NCBI RefSeq assembly: GCF_000422385.1 | Contig: NZ_AULR01000001.1 | Span: forward strand, 392,022-456,021 | Direction of reading: 5' to 3' | DNA: 64,000 nucleotides | DNA from: Microbacterium indicum DSM 19969 | Lineage (GTDB): Bacteria > Actinomycetota > Actinomycetes > Actinomycetales > Microbacteriaceae | In this document: one piece after another, positions 44,921-53,709 of the stretch | Position numbering within the stretch: the stretch's first letter is position 1 | How the letters are laid out: every line of letters begins with the position of its first letter | Program-made: the position numbers and the translations under genes | Notes under the pieces: generated by a model | The model's input: only the letters and a program-made list of their open reading frames with translations | What the model was told of the DNA's origin: nothing | The model's database searches: none

Positions 44921-44986
44921 GGCGCCAACATATACCCGCGTGGGCATGCCGAGCGGGGGCCTGCGGGTGCCCCTCACAATGGATCC

Positions 44987-45967
44987 ATGAAGCCCCTCGC
45001 GACGCTCGACGAGATCCTCGACACGCTGCAGGTCGTGACCCTGCCCCTCGCCACGCGCTTCCGCGGCGTCGAGCACCGCGAGGCCGCGCTCTTCGAGGGG
45101 CCCGAGGGCTGGGCCGAGTTCTCGCCCTTCCTCGAGTACGACGACGCGGAGGCCGCGACGTGGCTCGCCGCCGCGATCGACTTCGCCTTCTCCCCGCAGC
45201 CCGCGCCGCACCGCACCGAGATCGGGGTCAACGCGACCCTGCCCGCCGTGCCCGCCGATCGCGTGGCCGAGATCCTCGCGCGCTACGACGGGTGCCGCAC
45301 CGTGAAGGTCAAGGTCGCCGAGCGCGGCCAGACGCTCGACGACGACGTCGCCCGCGTCGCCGCGGCGCGCGAGGCGATGGGATCCGCAGGCCGCGTGCGC
45401 ATCGACGCCAACATGGGATGGAACGTCGACGAGGCCGAACGCGCGCTCCACGCCCTCGCCGAGTTCGACATCGAGTACGCCGAGCAGCCCTGCGCGACCG
45501 TCGAGGAGCTCGCCGAGATCCGCCGGCGCGTGCGCGACTGGGGGATCCCCATCGCCGCCGACGAGTCGGTGCGGAAGGCGGCGGATCCCCTCGCCGTCGC
45601 CCGCGCCGAGGCCGCCGACGTCCTCATCGTCAAGGCGCAGCCGCTCGGCGGCGTGCGCCGGGCGCTCGACATCGTCGAACGCGCGGGCCTGCCCGCCGTC
45701 GTCTCGTCGGCGATCGACACCTCGGTCGGGCTCGCACAGGGCGCGCACCTCGCCGCGTGCCTTCCGGGCCTCGATCACGACTGCGGCCTCGGGACGGCGG
45801 CGCTCCTCACAGCCGATGTGACGAGCGACCCGTTCCTCCCCCGATCGGGCTCGATCGCGGTGCGCCGCGTGGATCCGGATCTCGCGGGCGCGCACGCGGC
45901 GAGTGCCGAGCGGCGCACGTGGTGGGCCGAGCGGATCCGCGCCTGCTTTTCTGTGATGTCCGCCTGA
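44987..45967 (+). CDS. menC: o-Succinylbenzoate synthase
   Basis: This 326-residue enolase-superfamily dehydratase has the catalytic KVKVAER (Lys-x-Lys), RVRIDANMGWNVDEA (metal Asp), YAEQPCATVEEL (metal Glu), IAADESVRKAADP (metal Asp) and VLIVKAQPLGGVRRAL (second Lys). It dehydrates SHCHC to OSB. The C-terminus reaches a normal WWAERIRA end and then abuts a truncated gene remnant at 45969. Confidence 0.94.
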   Translation: MKPLATLDEILDTLQVVTLPLATRFRGVEHREAALFEGPEGWAEFSPFLEYDDAEAATWLAAAIDFAFSPQPAPHRTEIGVNATLPAVPADRVAEILARYDGCRTVKVKVAERGQTLDDDVARVAAAREAMGSAGRVRIDANMGWNVDEAERALHALAEFDIEYAEQPCATVEELAEIRRRVRDWGIPIAADESVRKAADPLAVARAEAADVLIVKAQPLGGVRRALDIVERAGLPAVVSSAIDTSVGLAQGAHLAACLPGLDHDCGLGTAALLTADVTSDPFLPRSGSIAVRRVDPDLAGAHAASAERRTWWAERIRACFSVMSA

Positions 45968-45968
45968 C

Positions 45969-46328
45969 GTTTCCGCGGGCGTCGTCGCCTGGGTCAACGG
46001 TCACACCCACCGCAACGCCGCCGCGGCCCGCCGCGGCGCGACGGGCCGCGAGTCGTTCTGGGAGATCACGACGGCGTCGCACATCGACTTCCCGCAGCTC
46101 GCGCGCGTGATCGAGATCGCCGACAACCGCGACGGGACGCTGTCGATCTTCACGACCATGATCGAGTCGGACGCACCCGCCCGCGCGTCCTACGACGACC
46201 TGAGCCCCGCGGGACTCGCGTCGCTCTACCGCGAGCTCGCGGCCAACGACCTGCACGCCGACGCCGACCGGATCGGATCCGCGGGCGACCGCAACGTCGA
46301 GCTGCTGCTAGCGCACCCGTTCGGCTGA
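45969..46328 (+). pseudogene. 3' remnant of a TIGR03767-type metallophosphoesterase gene
   Basis: In one frame, directly after menC, the DNA encodes about 120 residues beginning VSAGVVAWVNGHTHRN and including FWEITTASHIDFPQLAR, NRDGTLSIFTTMI and GSAGDRNVELLL before a stop. This matches my recollection of the C-terminal end of the actinobacterial secreted metallophosphoesterase family (TIGR03767, several hundred residues); NGHTH holds metal-binding His residues. The rest of the gene, with its start and most catalytic motifs, is absent, so it looks like a deletion remnant. A short ATG-initiated piece (46107-46328) could be translated but would not be functional. Confidence 0.75.
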
Positions 46329-46817
46329 GACGAGGCGCATGAAGGGAAGCGCCGCGACCGCGACGCCGCCCAGCAGGATCGCCGCACCGATCGCGATCCC
46401 CCACAGCCGCAGGGCGATGTGGTCGAGGCCGGGGAGCGCCGCGGTGACGAAGGCCGGGTTGATGACGACGCCCGCCGAGAGAGCCATGGCCGACACCGTG
46501 CTCGTCGCCATCGCGACCCACGCGAAGGCGGCGGCGCGGCGGCGCGACCAGCCGCCCGCCCGCCACGCCGCGAGGGCGATCGCGGCGACCGCGAGGATCC
46601 CCGCGAGCCCCAGTCCGAGCCCGACGGGCCACAGCACGGGGTTGAGGACCGACACGTGCTCGCCGGCCGTGATGCGGCGCGGGACGACCCCCACGAAGAG
46701 GTCGACGACCGTGACGACCGAGAAGAACACGAAGACGCCGCCCAACGCGACGACGTCGCCGAGGCGGGCCGTGAGCGGAACGGCGCGCAGGCGCTCGGGG
46801 ACGGCCTCGGTGATCAT
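46308..46817 (-). CDS. Hypothetical four-helix membrane protein
   Basis: I do not recognise this 169-residue protein. It has four predicted membrane segments (FVFFSVVTVVDLFVGVV, a GLGLGLAGILAVAAIALAAW region, MATSTVSAMALSAGVVINPA and IAIGAAILLGGVAVAALPF). ATG at 46817 follows a GAGGGTGG sequence and is preferred over an upstream ATG. Its end overlaps the convergent metallophosphoesterase remnant by 21 bp, suggesting the deletion brought them together. It is on the same strand as, and 88 bp downstream of, a tetR gene. Confidence 0.6.
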   Translation of the reverse strand: MITEAVPERLRAVPLTARLGDVVALGGVFVFFSVVTVVDLFVGVVPRRITAGEHVSVLNPVLWPVGLGLGLAGILAVAAIALAAWRAGGWSRRRAAAFAWVAMATSTVSAMALSAGVVINPAFVTAALPGLDHIALRLWGIAIGAAILLGGVAVAALPFMRLVSAERVR

Positions 46818-46905
46818 CGGCGTCCACCCTCGCGCGCGCAAGGCCCCCCGCGCCCCCGCGACACGCGGCGGGGATGGCGGAATCACCCGCCAATCACCCC
46901 GGGGA

Positions 46906-47544
46906 TCACGCCACGAGCAGGCGGATGAGCTGCGCGACCTCGCCCGAGCACTCGGACGCGAGCTCCTCGGCGGGGAGCCGCGCGAGCAGCCCGCGCTGCG
47001 TCGCGTCGCCCCACACCGACAGGACCATGCGGGCGGCGTCTGCCGTGTCGACCCGCAGCGAGATCTCGCCGCGCTCCACGACCTCGTCGATGATCCGGGC
47101 CACCTGGGCGCACATGCGGTCGTCCTCGGCCCGCAGCGACTCCGCGAGCTCGGGGTCGCGCATCGCCTGGATCCGGATCTCGGCGAGCAGGCGCAACCCG
47201 ACCCCGTCGTCGGCGAAGTCGCCGCCGATCACGCGGATGAAGCGGTCGACCTCGCGGACGTCGATCGGCTCGTCGAGCGCCGCGAGCCGCTCGCGCACCG
47301 ACTCGACGCGGGCGTTCGAGAAGCGCGCGACGAGCTCGAGGAACATCTCCTCCTTCGACGCGAAGTTCGAGTAGAACGCCCCGCGCGTGAAGCCCGCGCG
47401 CTCCGACACCGCCTCGACAGACGCGCCGGCGACGCCGACCTCCGCGAACACCTCGGCCGCCGCGTCGAGCAGGCGGGTGCGGGTGGCCTCCCGGCGCCGC
47501 GACAGGGGGTGCGCGTCGCCGTCGGGGGACGAAAGTTCACTCAC
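46906..47544 (-). CDS. TetR family transcriptional regulator of the MMPL/YhgE module
   Basis: This is a 212-residue TetR with HTH RREATRTRLLDAAAEVFAEVGVAGASVEAVSERAGFTRGAFYSNFASKEEMF at about residues 16-67, and a helical ligand domain. GTG at 47544 gives a normal length; a longer frame starts 93 bp upstream but would cross the operators. It is divergent from the MMPL gene, with two GATAC-type inverted repeats in the 71 bp between them, so it is the probable repressor of both. Confidence 0.9.
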   Translation of the reverse strand: MSELSSPDGDAHPLSRRREATRTRLLDAAAEVFAEVGVAGASVEAVSERAGFTRGAFYSNFASKEEMFLELVARFSNARVESVRERLAALDEPIDVREVDRFIRVIGGDFADDGVGLRLLAEIRIQAMRDPELAESLRAEDDRMCAQVARIIDEVVERGEISLRVDTADAARMVLSVWGDATQRGLLARLPAEELASECSGEVAQLIRLLVA

Positions 47545-47553
47545 GCGTTTCAG

Positions 47554-47586
47554 GATACACACATGTATCGGATACAGTCTCGTATC
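47554..47586. promoter_or_regulatory. Two adjacent TetR-type operators
   Basis: The first is GATACA-caca-TGTATC (47554-47569), a perfect 6+6 dyad. The second, GATAC-N6-GTATC (47571-47586), follows after one base. Both lie between the tetR and MMPL start codons. Confidence 0.75.
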
Positions 47587-47615
47587 GTCCCTGTCCTGAC
47601 CACGGAGGCACCTGC

Positions 47616-50357
47616 GTGTCCACTCTCCTGTCCTCACTCGGCCGCTGGTCCTACCGCCACCCCTGGCGGGTCCTCGGCTCGTGGATCCTGATCCTCCTCG
47701 TCATGGGCGCCGGTGCGGCCGGCCTCAACAAGGGGTTCGACAACTCCTTCGAGATCCCCGGCACCGAGTCCCAGAAGGGCCTCGAGCAGCTCGCGCGGAC
47801 CTTCCCGCAGGTCTCGGGATCCTCCGCGCAGTTCATCGTCGTCGCAGCCGACGGCGACAGCGTCGAGACGAGCGCCTATCAGGACGCGATCGAGCAGGCC
47901 GTCGACGACATCGGCGACATCGACGGCGTCGAGGCCGTCACCTCCCCCTACGACGGCACGGTCGCGGGCACGATCTCGGACGACGACGACGCGGCGCTCA
48001 CGCAGATCCAGCTCTCCGGGTCGCAGACCGACATCAGCGACGCGACGAAGGACGCGATCACCGACCGCGTGCACGCTCTCGCGGGCGACCTGCCCGACGG
48101 ATCCGAGACCCGTCTCGGCGGCGAGATCTTCGCGACCGAGCTGCCCGCGATCTCGGTCACCGAGGCGTTCGGCGTGCTCGTCGCCCTCATCGTGCTCATC
48201 ATCGCCTTCCGCTCGGTCGCGATGGCCGGAGTGCCGCTCGGCGTCGCACTCCTCGGCGTCGGCGTATCGATGCTCGGCATCGTGTCGGCGACCTTCTTCA
48301 CGACGGTCAGCTCGACGACGCCCCTCCTCGCTCTCATGCTCGGGCTCGCCGTCGGGATCGACTACGCGCTCTTCATCGCCTCGCGCCACCAGGATCAGGT
48401 GCGGGCCGGGATGGATCCCGAGGACTCGACGGCGCGCGCCGTCGGCACGTCGGGGTCCGCCGTCGTCTTCGCGGGCGTCACCGTCCTCATCGCCCTCATC
48501 GGCCTCGGCTTCGCGAACATCCCGTTCCTCACGACGATGGGCATCGCCGCCGCCGTCGCCGTGGCCGTCGCCGTCCTCATCGCACTGACGCTCACCCCCG
48601 CGTTCCTCGGGTTCGTGAAGGGCCGCGCCGCGGGACGCGCGCCCCGAAAGCCGAAGCCCGCGTCGACCCGCGGGTTCTCGCAGCGCTGGGTCGGCCTCGT
48701 CACGAAGCACCCGGTCGTCACGACGCTCGTGGTCGTGATCGGGCTCGGCGCCGTCGCGATCCCCGCGACGCAGCTCCAGCTCGCGCTCCCCAACGCCGGC
48801 GTGCTGCCCGAGGACAACGAGGCGCGCCAGGCATACGACCTGATGGGCGAGTACTTCGGCGAGGGCACCAACGGCCCCCTGATCCTGACCGGCACGATCA
48901 TCACGTCCGACGACCCGCTGGGGCTCATGGATGACGTGAAGGACGCCGTCGAGAAGATCCCCGGCGTCGCGAGCATCGCCCTCGCGACGCCCAACGAGAC
49001 GGCCGACACCGGCATCGTCCAGATCATCCCCGAGACGGGCCCCTCGGATCCCGCGACAGCCGACCTCGTCCGCGAGCTGCGCGCGCACCACGACGAGTGG
49101 CTCGACGAGTTCGGCGTCGACTTCTCGGTCACGGGCTTCACGGCCGTGTCGATCGACATCACCGACCAGCTCGGCGACGCGCTCCTGCCGTTCGGGATCT
49201 TCGTCGTGGGCCTGTCGTTCGTCCTGCTCATGATCGTGTTCCGGTCGATCTGGGTCCCGCTCAAGGCGGCGCTCGGATACCTGCTGTCGATCCTCGCCGC
49301 GTTCGGCGTCGTCGCGATGGTGTTCGAGATGGGCTGGGGCGCCGATCTCCTCAACGTCGGTCGGACGGGGCCCGTGATCGCGTTCATGCCGATCGTCGTC
49401 ATGGGCGTGCTCTTCGGCCTCGCGATGGACTACGAGGTCTTCCTCGTCTCGCGCATGCGCGAGGACTACGTGCACGGATCCCGCGCCCGCGGCGCCTCGC
49501 ACGAGGTCGCGATCGACTCGATCCGCTCGGGGTACGCGGCGTCGGCCCGCGTGGTCACGGCCGCGGCCGTCATCATGTTCGCGGTGTTCGCGGCGTTCGT
49601 TCCCGAGGGAGACACGAACATCAAGCCCATCGCGCTCGCGCTCGCGGTCGGCATCGCGGTCGACGCGTTCCTCGTGCGCATGACGCTCGTCCCCGCCGTC
49701 ATGGCGCTGCTCGGGACGAAGGCCTGGTGGATGCCGCGCTGGCTCGACCGGATCCTCCCCCACCTCGACATCGAGGGCGCCGCCGTCGAGCGCGAGGAGC
49801 AGCTCGCCTCCTGGCCCGAGCCCGACACCACGGCGCAGATCGCGGCCCAGGATCTGTCCATCACGGTCGACGGCGAGCCCGTCGTCTCGCGGGTGGACGC
49901 TCGCGTGGATCCCGGCGAGGCGCTCGTCGTGTCGTCGGACGACGCGCACGCCGCCCGCGCCCTGCTCCTCGCGTTCGGCGGGCGCGTGACGCCGGACGAC
50001 GGCGACGGGCGCCTGCGCGTCGGCGGGCGCCTGCTGCCCGGCCACGCCGCCTGGGTGCGCTCGCACGCGGGCGTCGCGCTGCTGCGCGAGGCCGACGACC
50101 CCGTCGCCGCCGCCCGCGACGCGCTCGGCCGCGACACCCGGCTCGTCCTCCTCGACGGCGTCGACTCGGTCGCGCCGCACGCCCGCGACGACATCGCGCG
50201 CCTGCTCCGCGAGGCGCGGGGCGGATCCGATCCGCTCACGGTCGTCGCGTCGGCGGCCGACGCGCCCGACGCCCTCTCCCTCCTCTCCGACGCCGGGTGG
50301 GCCTCCCCCGCCGTGCTCGACGTCACGCCCGCCACGACCCGCGAGGTGATCGCATGA
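47616..50357 (+). CDS. MMPL family transporter with degenerate ABC-ATPase-like tail
   Basis: This 913-residue protein has about residues 1-735 as an MMPL/RND transporter with twelve membrane segments in two repeats (TM1, ectodomain ~35-175, TM2-6; TM7 ~375, ectodomain, TM8-12). ALMLGLAVGIDYALFIASRHQDQ and VVMGVLFGLAMDYEVFLVSRMRED are the paired conserved proton-relay regions. Residues ~743-913 resemble an ABC nucleotide-binding domain (DLSITVDGEPVVSRVDARVDPGE ... RLVLLDGVDSVAPHARDDIARLLREA). The P-loop equivalent reads SSDDAHAARALL, without GxxxxGK(S/T). The start is GTG at 47616. The stop overlaps the next gene (ATGA). Confidence 0.88.
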   Translation: MSTLLSSLGRWSYRHPWRVLGSWILILLVMGAGAAGLNKGFDNSFEIPGTESQKGLEQLARTFPQVSGSSAQFIVVAADGDSVETSAYQDAIEQAVDDIGDIDGVEAVTSPYDGTVAGTISDDDDAALTQIQLSGSQTDISDATKDAITDRVHALAGDLPDGSETRLGGEIFATELPAISVTEAFGVLVALIVLIIAFRSVAMAGVPLGVALLGVGVSMLGIVSATFFTTVSSTTPLLALMLGLAVGIDYALFIASRHQDQVRAGMDPEDSTARAVGTSGSAVVFAGVTVLIALIGLGFANIPFLTTMGIAAAVAVAVAVLIALTLTPAFLGFVKGRAAGRAPRKPKPASTRGFSQRWVGLVTKHPVVTTLVVVIGLGAVAIPATQLQLALPNAGVLPEDNEARQAYDLMGEYFGEGTNGPLILTGTIITSDDPLGLMDDVKDAVEKIPGVASIALATPNETADTGIVQIIPETGPSDPATADLVRELRAHHDEWLDEFGVDFSVTGFTAVSIDITDQLGDALLPFGIFVVGLSFVLLMIVFRSIWVPLKAALGYLLSILAAFGVVAMVFEMGWGADLLNVGRTGPVIAFMPIVVMGVLFGLAMDYEVFLVSRMREDYVHGSRARGASHEVAIDSIRSGYAASARVVTAAAVIMFAVFAAFVPEGDTNIKPIALALAVGIAVDAFLVRMTLVPAVMALLGTKAWWMPRWLDRILPHLDIEGAAVEREEQLASWPEPDTTAQIAAQDLSITVDGEPVVSRVDARVDPGEALVVSSDDAHAARALLLAFGGRVTPDDGDGRLRVGGRLLPGHAAWVRSHAGVALLREADDPVAAARDALGRDTRLVLLDGVDSVAPHARDDIARLLREARGGSDPLTVVASAADAPDALSLLSDAGWASPAVLDVTPATTREVIA

Positions 50358-53098
50358 CCAAGCGCATCGAACGCGCATCGACCCGGCGCCCCGTCACCTG
50401 GGTGACGCTGCTCGGGATCGTCGCCCTGCCGGCCCTTCTCGGGGGGATCCTCGTGGGCGCCTTCCACGACCCCACGGCGCGGCTCGACGAGATGACCGCC
50501 GCGATCGTGAACGACGACGACGGCACCGAGATCGACGGGCAGCAGGTGCCGCTCGGCCGCCAGCTGGCCGCGGGCCTCGTCGAGGGATCCGACGAGTTCG
50601 ACAGCAACGTCGACTGGGTGATCTCGAACGAGGACGACGCGAAGAGCGGGCTCGAGGACGGGACGTACGACGCCGTCGTCACGATCCCCTCGTCGTTCAG
50701 CGAAGCCGCGATGTCGTCGGCGAACGCGATCCAGGGCGACGACGACCCGACGCAGGCGACGATCTCGGTGCAGGCGGCCGACGACGCGAAGGTCATCGAC
50801 GGCGTCATCACGCAGCAGATCTCGTCGATCGCCGCGACGACGATGGGCCAGACGCTGTCCGAATCGACGCTGCAGAACGTGTTCCTCAGCTTCAGCGACC
50901 TCGGCGACCAGCTCGGCGATGCCGCGGACGGGGCGACCCAGCTCGCCGACGGCGCGACCTCGGCCGAGGACGGCGCCTCGTCGCTGGCCGACGGCGCAGG
51001 GCAGCTCGACGACGGGATCATCACGCTCGGCGACGGGATCGCTCAGCTCGCGACGGGCGCGGGATCCGCGCAGAGCGGCGCGACGGAGCTCGGCTCCGGG
51101 ACGGCGGCGCTGTCGGACGGCGCGTACTCGCTCGCCGACGGCGCATCGACCCTGTCCGACGGCGCGACGACGCTCGCCGGCGGGCTGTCGCAGGTCGACG
51201 CGGGGCTCAACGGCACCTCCTCGCAGGCGGGCCTCGTCGACGGCGCCGCGCAGGTGTCGGACGGCCTCGCGACCGTCAGCGAGAACCAGAAGTCGCTCGC
51301 GAGCGGGGCGTCCGACCTGTCGGACGGGATCGCGCAGCTGACCGCCGGAGTCGTCGCCGACGGATCCGGGAGCACCCTCGAGGAGGGCGCGGCGGCGCTG
51401 GCGGCGGGGATCTCCGGCACCGACGACCAGGCCGGCCTCGCGCAGGGCGTGCAGCAGCTGCAGGCGGGGCTCGAGGGGGATCAGGGCCTCGTCTCCGGGG
51501 CGACGCAGGTCGCCGACGGGGTCGACGAGCTGGCGTCGGGCTCGGACGCGCTCGTCCAGGGCGCCGCGGGCGTCGCGACGGGGACCGCCGGGATCTCGGC
51601 CGGCCTCTCGGGCGACGAGGGGCTCGTCTCCGGCGCGACGCAGGTGTCCACGGGGCTGCAGCAGCTCGCCGAGAACTGCGCCGCGCTCGGCGGGACCGAG
51701 GCGCTCTGCGCCCAGATCGCCGAGCTCCAGGCCGGCGCCGGACAGGTGACCGACGGCGCGACCGAACTCGCGGGCGCCGCGTCGACGGTCGACGAGGGCG
51801 CGCAGCAGCTCTCGTCCGGCGCGCAGAGCCTGTCGGCGGGCATCGATCCGCTCGCGACCGGCGCGCACGGCGTCGCCGACGGCGCGAACCAAGTCCTCCT
51901 CGGGGTCGCGGGCGACGGAACCGACGCGAACCCCGGCCTCTCGGGCGCCGTCACGCAGCTCTCCGCGGGCGCGACGCAGCTCTCGGACGGCCTCTCGCAG
52001 GTCGGCGACGGCCTCGAGCAGCTCTCCCCCGGCGCCGCGCAGCTCGCGTCGGGATCCTCGCAGCTCGCCGACGGCACGTCGGAGCTCACGGCCGGCGCCG
52101 CGCAGGTCTCGGGCGGGATCGCGCAGCTCGGATCGAACGCGCCCGCGCTCGTCGACGGCGCGACCCAGCTCGCGGGCGGGGCGACGCAGCTCGGCGACGG
52201 CGCGACGCAGCTCGGCGCGGGGGCGGATCAGGCCGCTGTCGGCGCGTACTCGCTCGCGAGCGGGCTCGGCAGCCTGTCGACCGGCGCGGCCGAGGCCGCG
52301 GACGGCACGGCCCAGCTCTCCGACGGCGCCGTGAAGCTGCAGGACGGTGCGGGCGATCTCGGCGACGGGATCGGCCAGCTCGGCGACGGCGCGACGCAGC
52401 TCGGCGACGGGCTCGACACCGCGGTCGACCAGCTGCCGTCGTTCACCGACGACGAGGCGAAGACCCTCGCCTCGACGATCACGGATCCCGTCACGTCCGA
52501 CTCCGACGGCCTCGCGGTCTTCGGCGACATCGCGCTGCCGCTCCTCGCGGCGATCGTGCTCTGGTTCGGCGGGCTCGCGACCTTCGTCGCGCTGCGCCCC
52601 GTCACGACGCGGACGCTCACGTCGCGCCGCTCGTCGGCCGCCCTCGCGTTCTTCGGACTCCTGCCCGGTGCCGTCGTCGGAGCGATCCAGGGCGTCCTCG
52701 TCGGACTCATCACGACGTGGATCGGCGGGTACGAGGCCGAGGTCTCGCTCGCGATCATCGGCGTCGCGGCGATCGCGGGCATCGCGTTCGCGGCCGTGCA
52801 CCAGGCGCTGATCACGGCTCTCGGCGGCATCGGCAGGTGGATCGCGGCGATCGCCGGAACCCTCACGCTCGCGGCGGGCATCGTCTCGACCGTGCCGGGG
52901 ATCATCCTCGGGGCGTCGGACCTGATGCCCACGTCCCCCGCGATCACGGCGATGCTCGGCGCGATCACGGGATCCGGATCCGTCGGCGGAGCGATCGTCG
53001 CCATGCTGGTGTGGGCGGTCGTCGCGTTCATCGTCACGATCGTCGCGACGCAGGCCCGCCGCACCACCTCGGCGAAGGCGGTCCTCGCCGTCGCATGA
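50354..53098 (+). CDS. YhgE/Pip family membrane protein with long glycine-rich repeat domain
   Basis: This 914-residue protein has one N-terminal membrane segment (residues ~16-38, VTLLGIVALPALLGGILVGAF) and an extracytoplasmic Pip-like domain to ~180. A long repeat region follows at ~185-692, built from ~7-11 residue units of the form L-x-D-G-A/T-x-Q-L (for example QLSDGAVKLQDGAGDLGDG). About five membrane segments lie at ~725-910. This is the YhgE/Pip (phage-infection-protein-like) architecture; relatives are linked to envelope export and type VII-associated systems. A single Cys pair (ENCAALGGTEALCAQ) interrupts the repeat. It is translationally coupled to the MMPL gene. Confidence 0.88.
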   Translation: MTKRIERASTRRPVTWVTLLGIVALPALLGGILVGAFHDPTARLDEMTAAIVNDDDGTEIDGQQVPLGRQLAAGLVEGSDEFDSNVDWVISNEDDAKSGLEDGTYDAVVTIPSSFSEAAMSSANAIQGDDDPTQATISVQAADDAKVIDGVITQQISSIAATTMGQTLSESTLQNVFLSFSDLGDQLGDAADGATQLADGATSAEDGASSLADGAGQLDDGIITLGDGIAQLATGAGSAQSGATELGSGTAALSDGAYSLADGASTLSDGATTLAGGLSQVDAGLNGTSSQAGLVDGAAQVSDGLATVSENQKSLASGASDLSDGIAQLTAGVVADGSGSTLEEGAAALAAGISGTDDQAGLAQGVQQLQAGLEGDQGLVSGATQVADGVDELASGSDALVQGAAGVATGTAGISAGLSGDEGLVSGATQVSTGLQQLAENCAALGGTEALCAQIAELQAGAGQVTDGATELAGAASTVDEGAQQLSSGAQSLSAGIDPLATGAHGVADGANQVLLGVAGDGTDANPGLSGAVTQLSAGATQLSDGLSQVGDGLEQLSPGAAQLASGSSQLADGTSELTAGAAQVSGGIAQLGSNAPALVDGATQLAGGATQLGDGATQLGAGADQAAVGAYSLASGLGSLSTGAAEAADGTAQLSDGAVKLQDGAGDLGDGIGQLGDGATQLGDGLDTAVDQLPSFTDDEAKTLASTITDPVTSDSDGLAVFGDIALPLLAAIVLWFGGLATFVALRPVTTRTLTSRRSSAALAFFGLLPGAVVGAIQGVLVGLITTWIGGYEAEVSLAIIGVAAIAGIAFAAVHQALITALGGIGRWIAAIAGTLTLAAGIVSTVPGIILGASDLMPTSPAITAMLGAITGSGSVGGAIVAMLVWAVVAFIVTIVATQARRTTSAKAVLAVA

Positions 53099-53139
53099 CC
53101 CGAGCGGCCGCGCCGGGGTTCGACTGCCGGCGCGGCCAG

Positions 53140-53650
53140 CTGCCCGTTTCACCGCGCGAGCGGATCCGTCCTGCGGCCCTACACCCGCCCCACCGCGCAA
53201 GCGGAACCCTCGCGCGGCCCTACACCCGCCCCACCGCGCGAGCGGATCCCTCGCGCGGCCATTCGCCAAATTCACCGCGCGAAGCGCTCCCCCACGCGGC
53301 CATTCGCCCTTCCCGCGGCCCCATCGCGCGTGTTCGACCGCACGAACGCCGATCCCCGCGCGAACGCCACCCCTCACGCGGCTTCCTGCCCGTTTCACCG
53401 CGCGAGCGGATCCATCACACGGCTAATCAGTTGGATCCCCGCGCCAGAGACACCCTGGTGCGGCCCTACACCCCCCACCGCGCCAGCGGAACCCTCGCGC
53501 GGCCACTCGCCCTTCCCGCGGCCCCATCGCGCGTACTCGACCGCACGAACGCCGATCCCCGCGCGAACGCCACCCCTCACGCGGCTTCCTGCCCGTTTCC
53601 CCGCGCGAAGCGGATCCACCACGCGGCCATCCCCCGCGCGACCACCCGCA
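53140..53650. repeat. Gene-free 611 bp spacer with family C degenerate repeats
   Basis: The stretch from 53099 to 53709 holds no gene. It is filled with short variants of CCGCGCGAGCGGATCC and CGCGCGGCCATTCGCC, the same vocabulary as the hairpins at 24.8 and 63.8 kb. A ~120 bp segment is duplicated directly (53296-53415 and 53499-53619, offset 203 bp) with four mismatches and one inserted base, about 96 percent identity. Frames encoding RTNADPRANATPHAASCPF-like peptides recur but change with the repeat, so I regard them as non-coding. Confidence 0.8.
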
Positions 53651-53658
53651 GGCACGAC

Positions 53659-53696
53659 GAAGGCCGGCGGGATCGGATCGGATCCCACCGGCCTTC
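53659..53696 (-). terminator. Terminator after sodA
   Basis: 16 bp arms (53659-53674 and 53681-53696, gaaggccggcgggatc) with one mismatch and a 6 nt loop lie 13 bp beyond the sodA stop codon. Confidence 0.8.
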
Positions 53697-53709
53697 GGAG
53701 AAGCCTGCG

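Noticed and set aside
53099..53709. Small proteins with RTNADPRANATPH-type repeats
   Set aside because: The peptide repeats follow the DNA repeats and shift frame between copies. There is no consistent start or ribosome-binding site.
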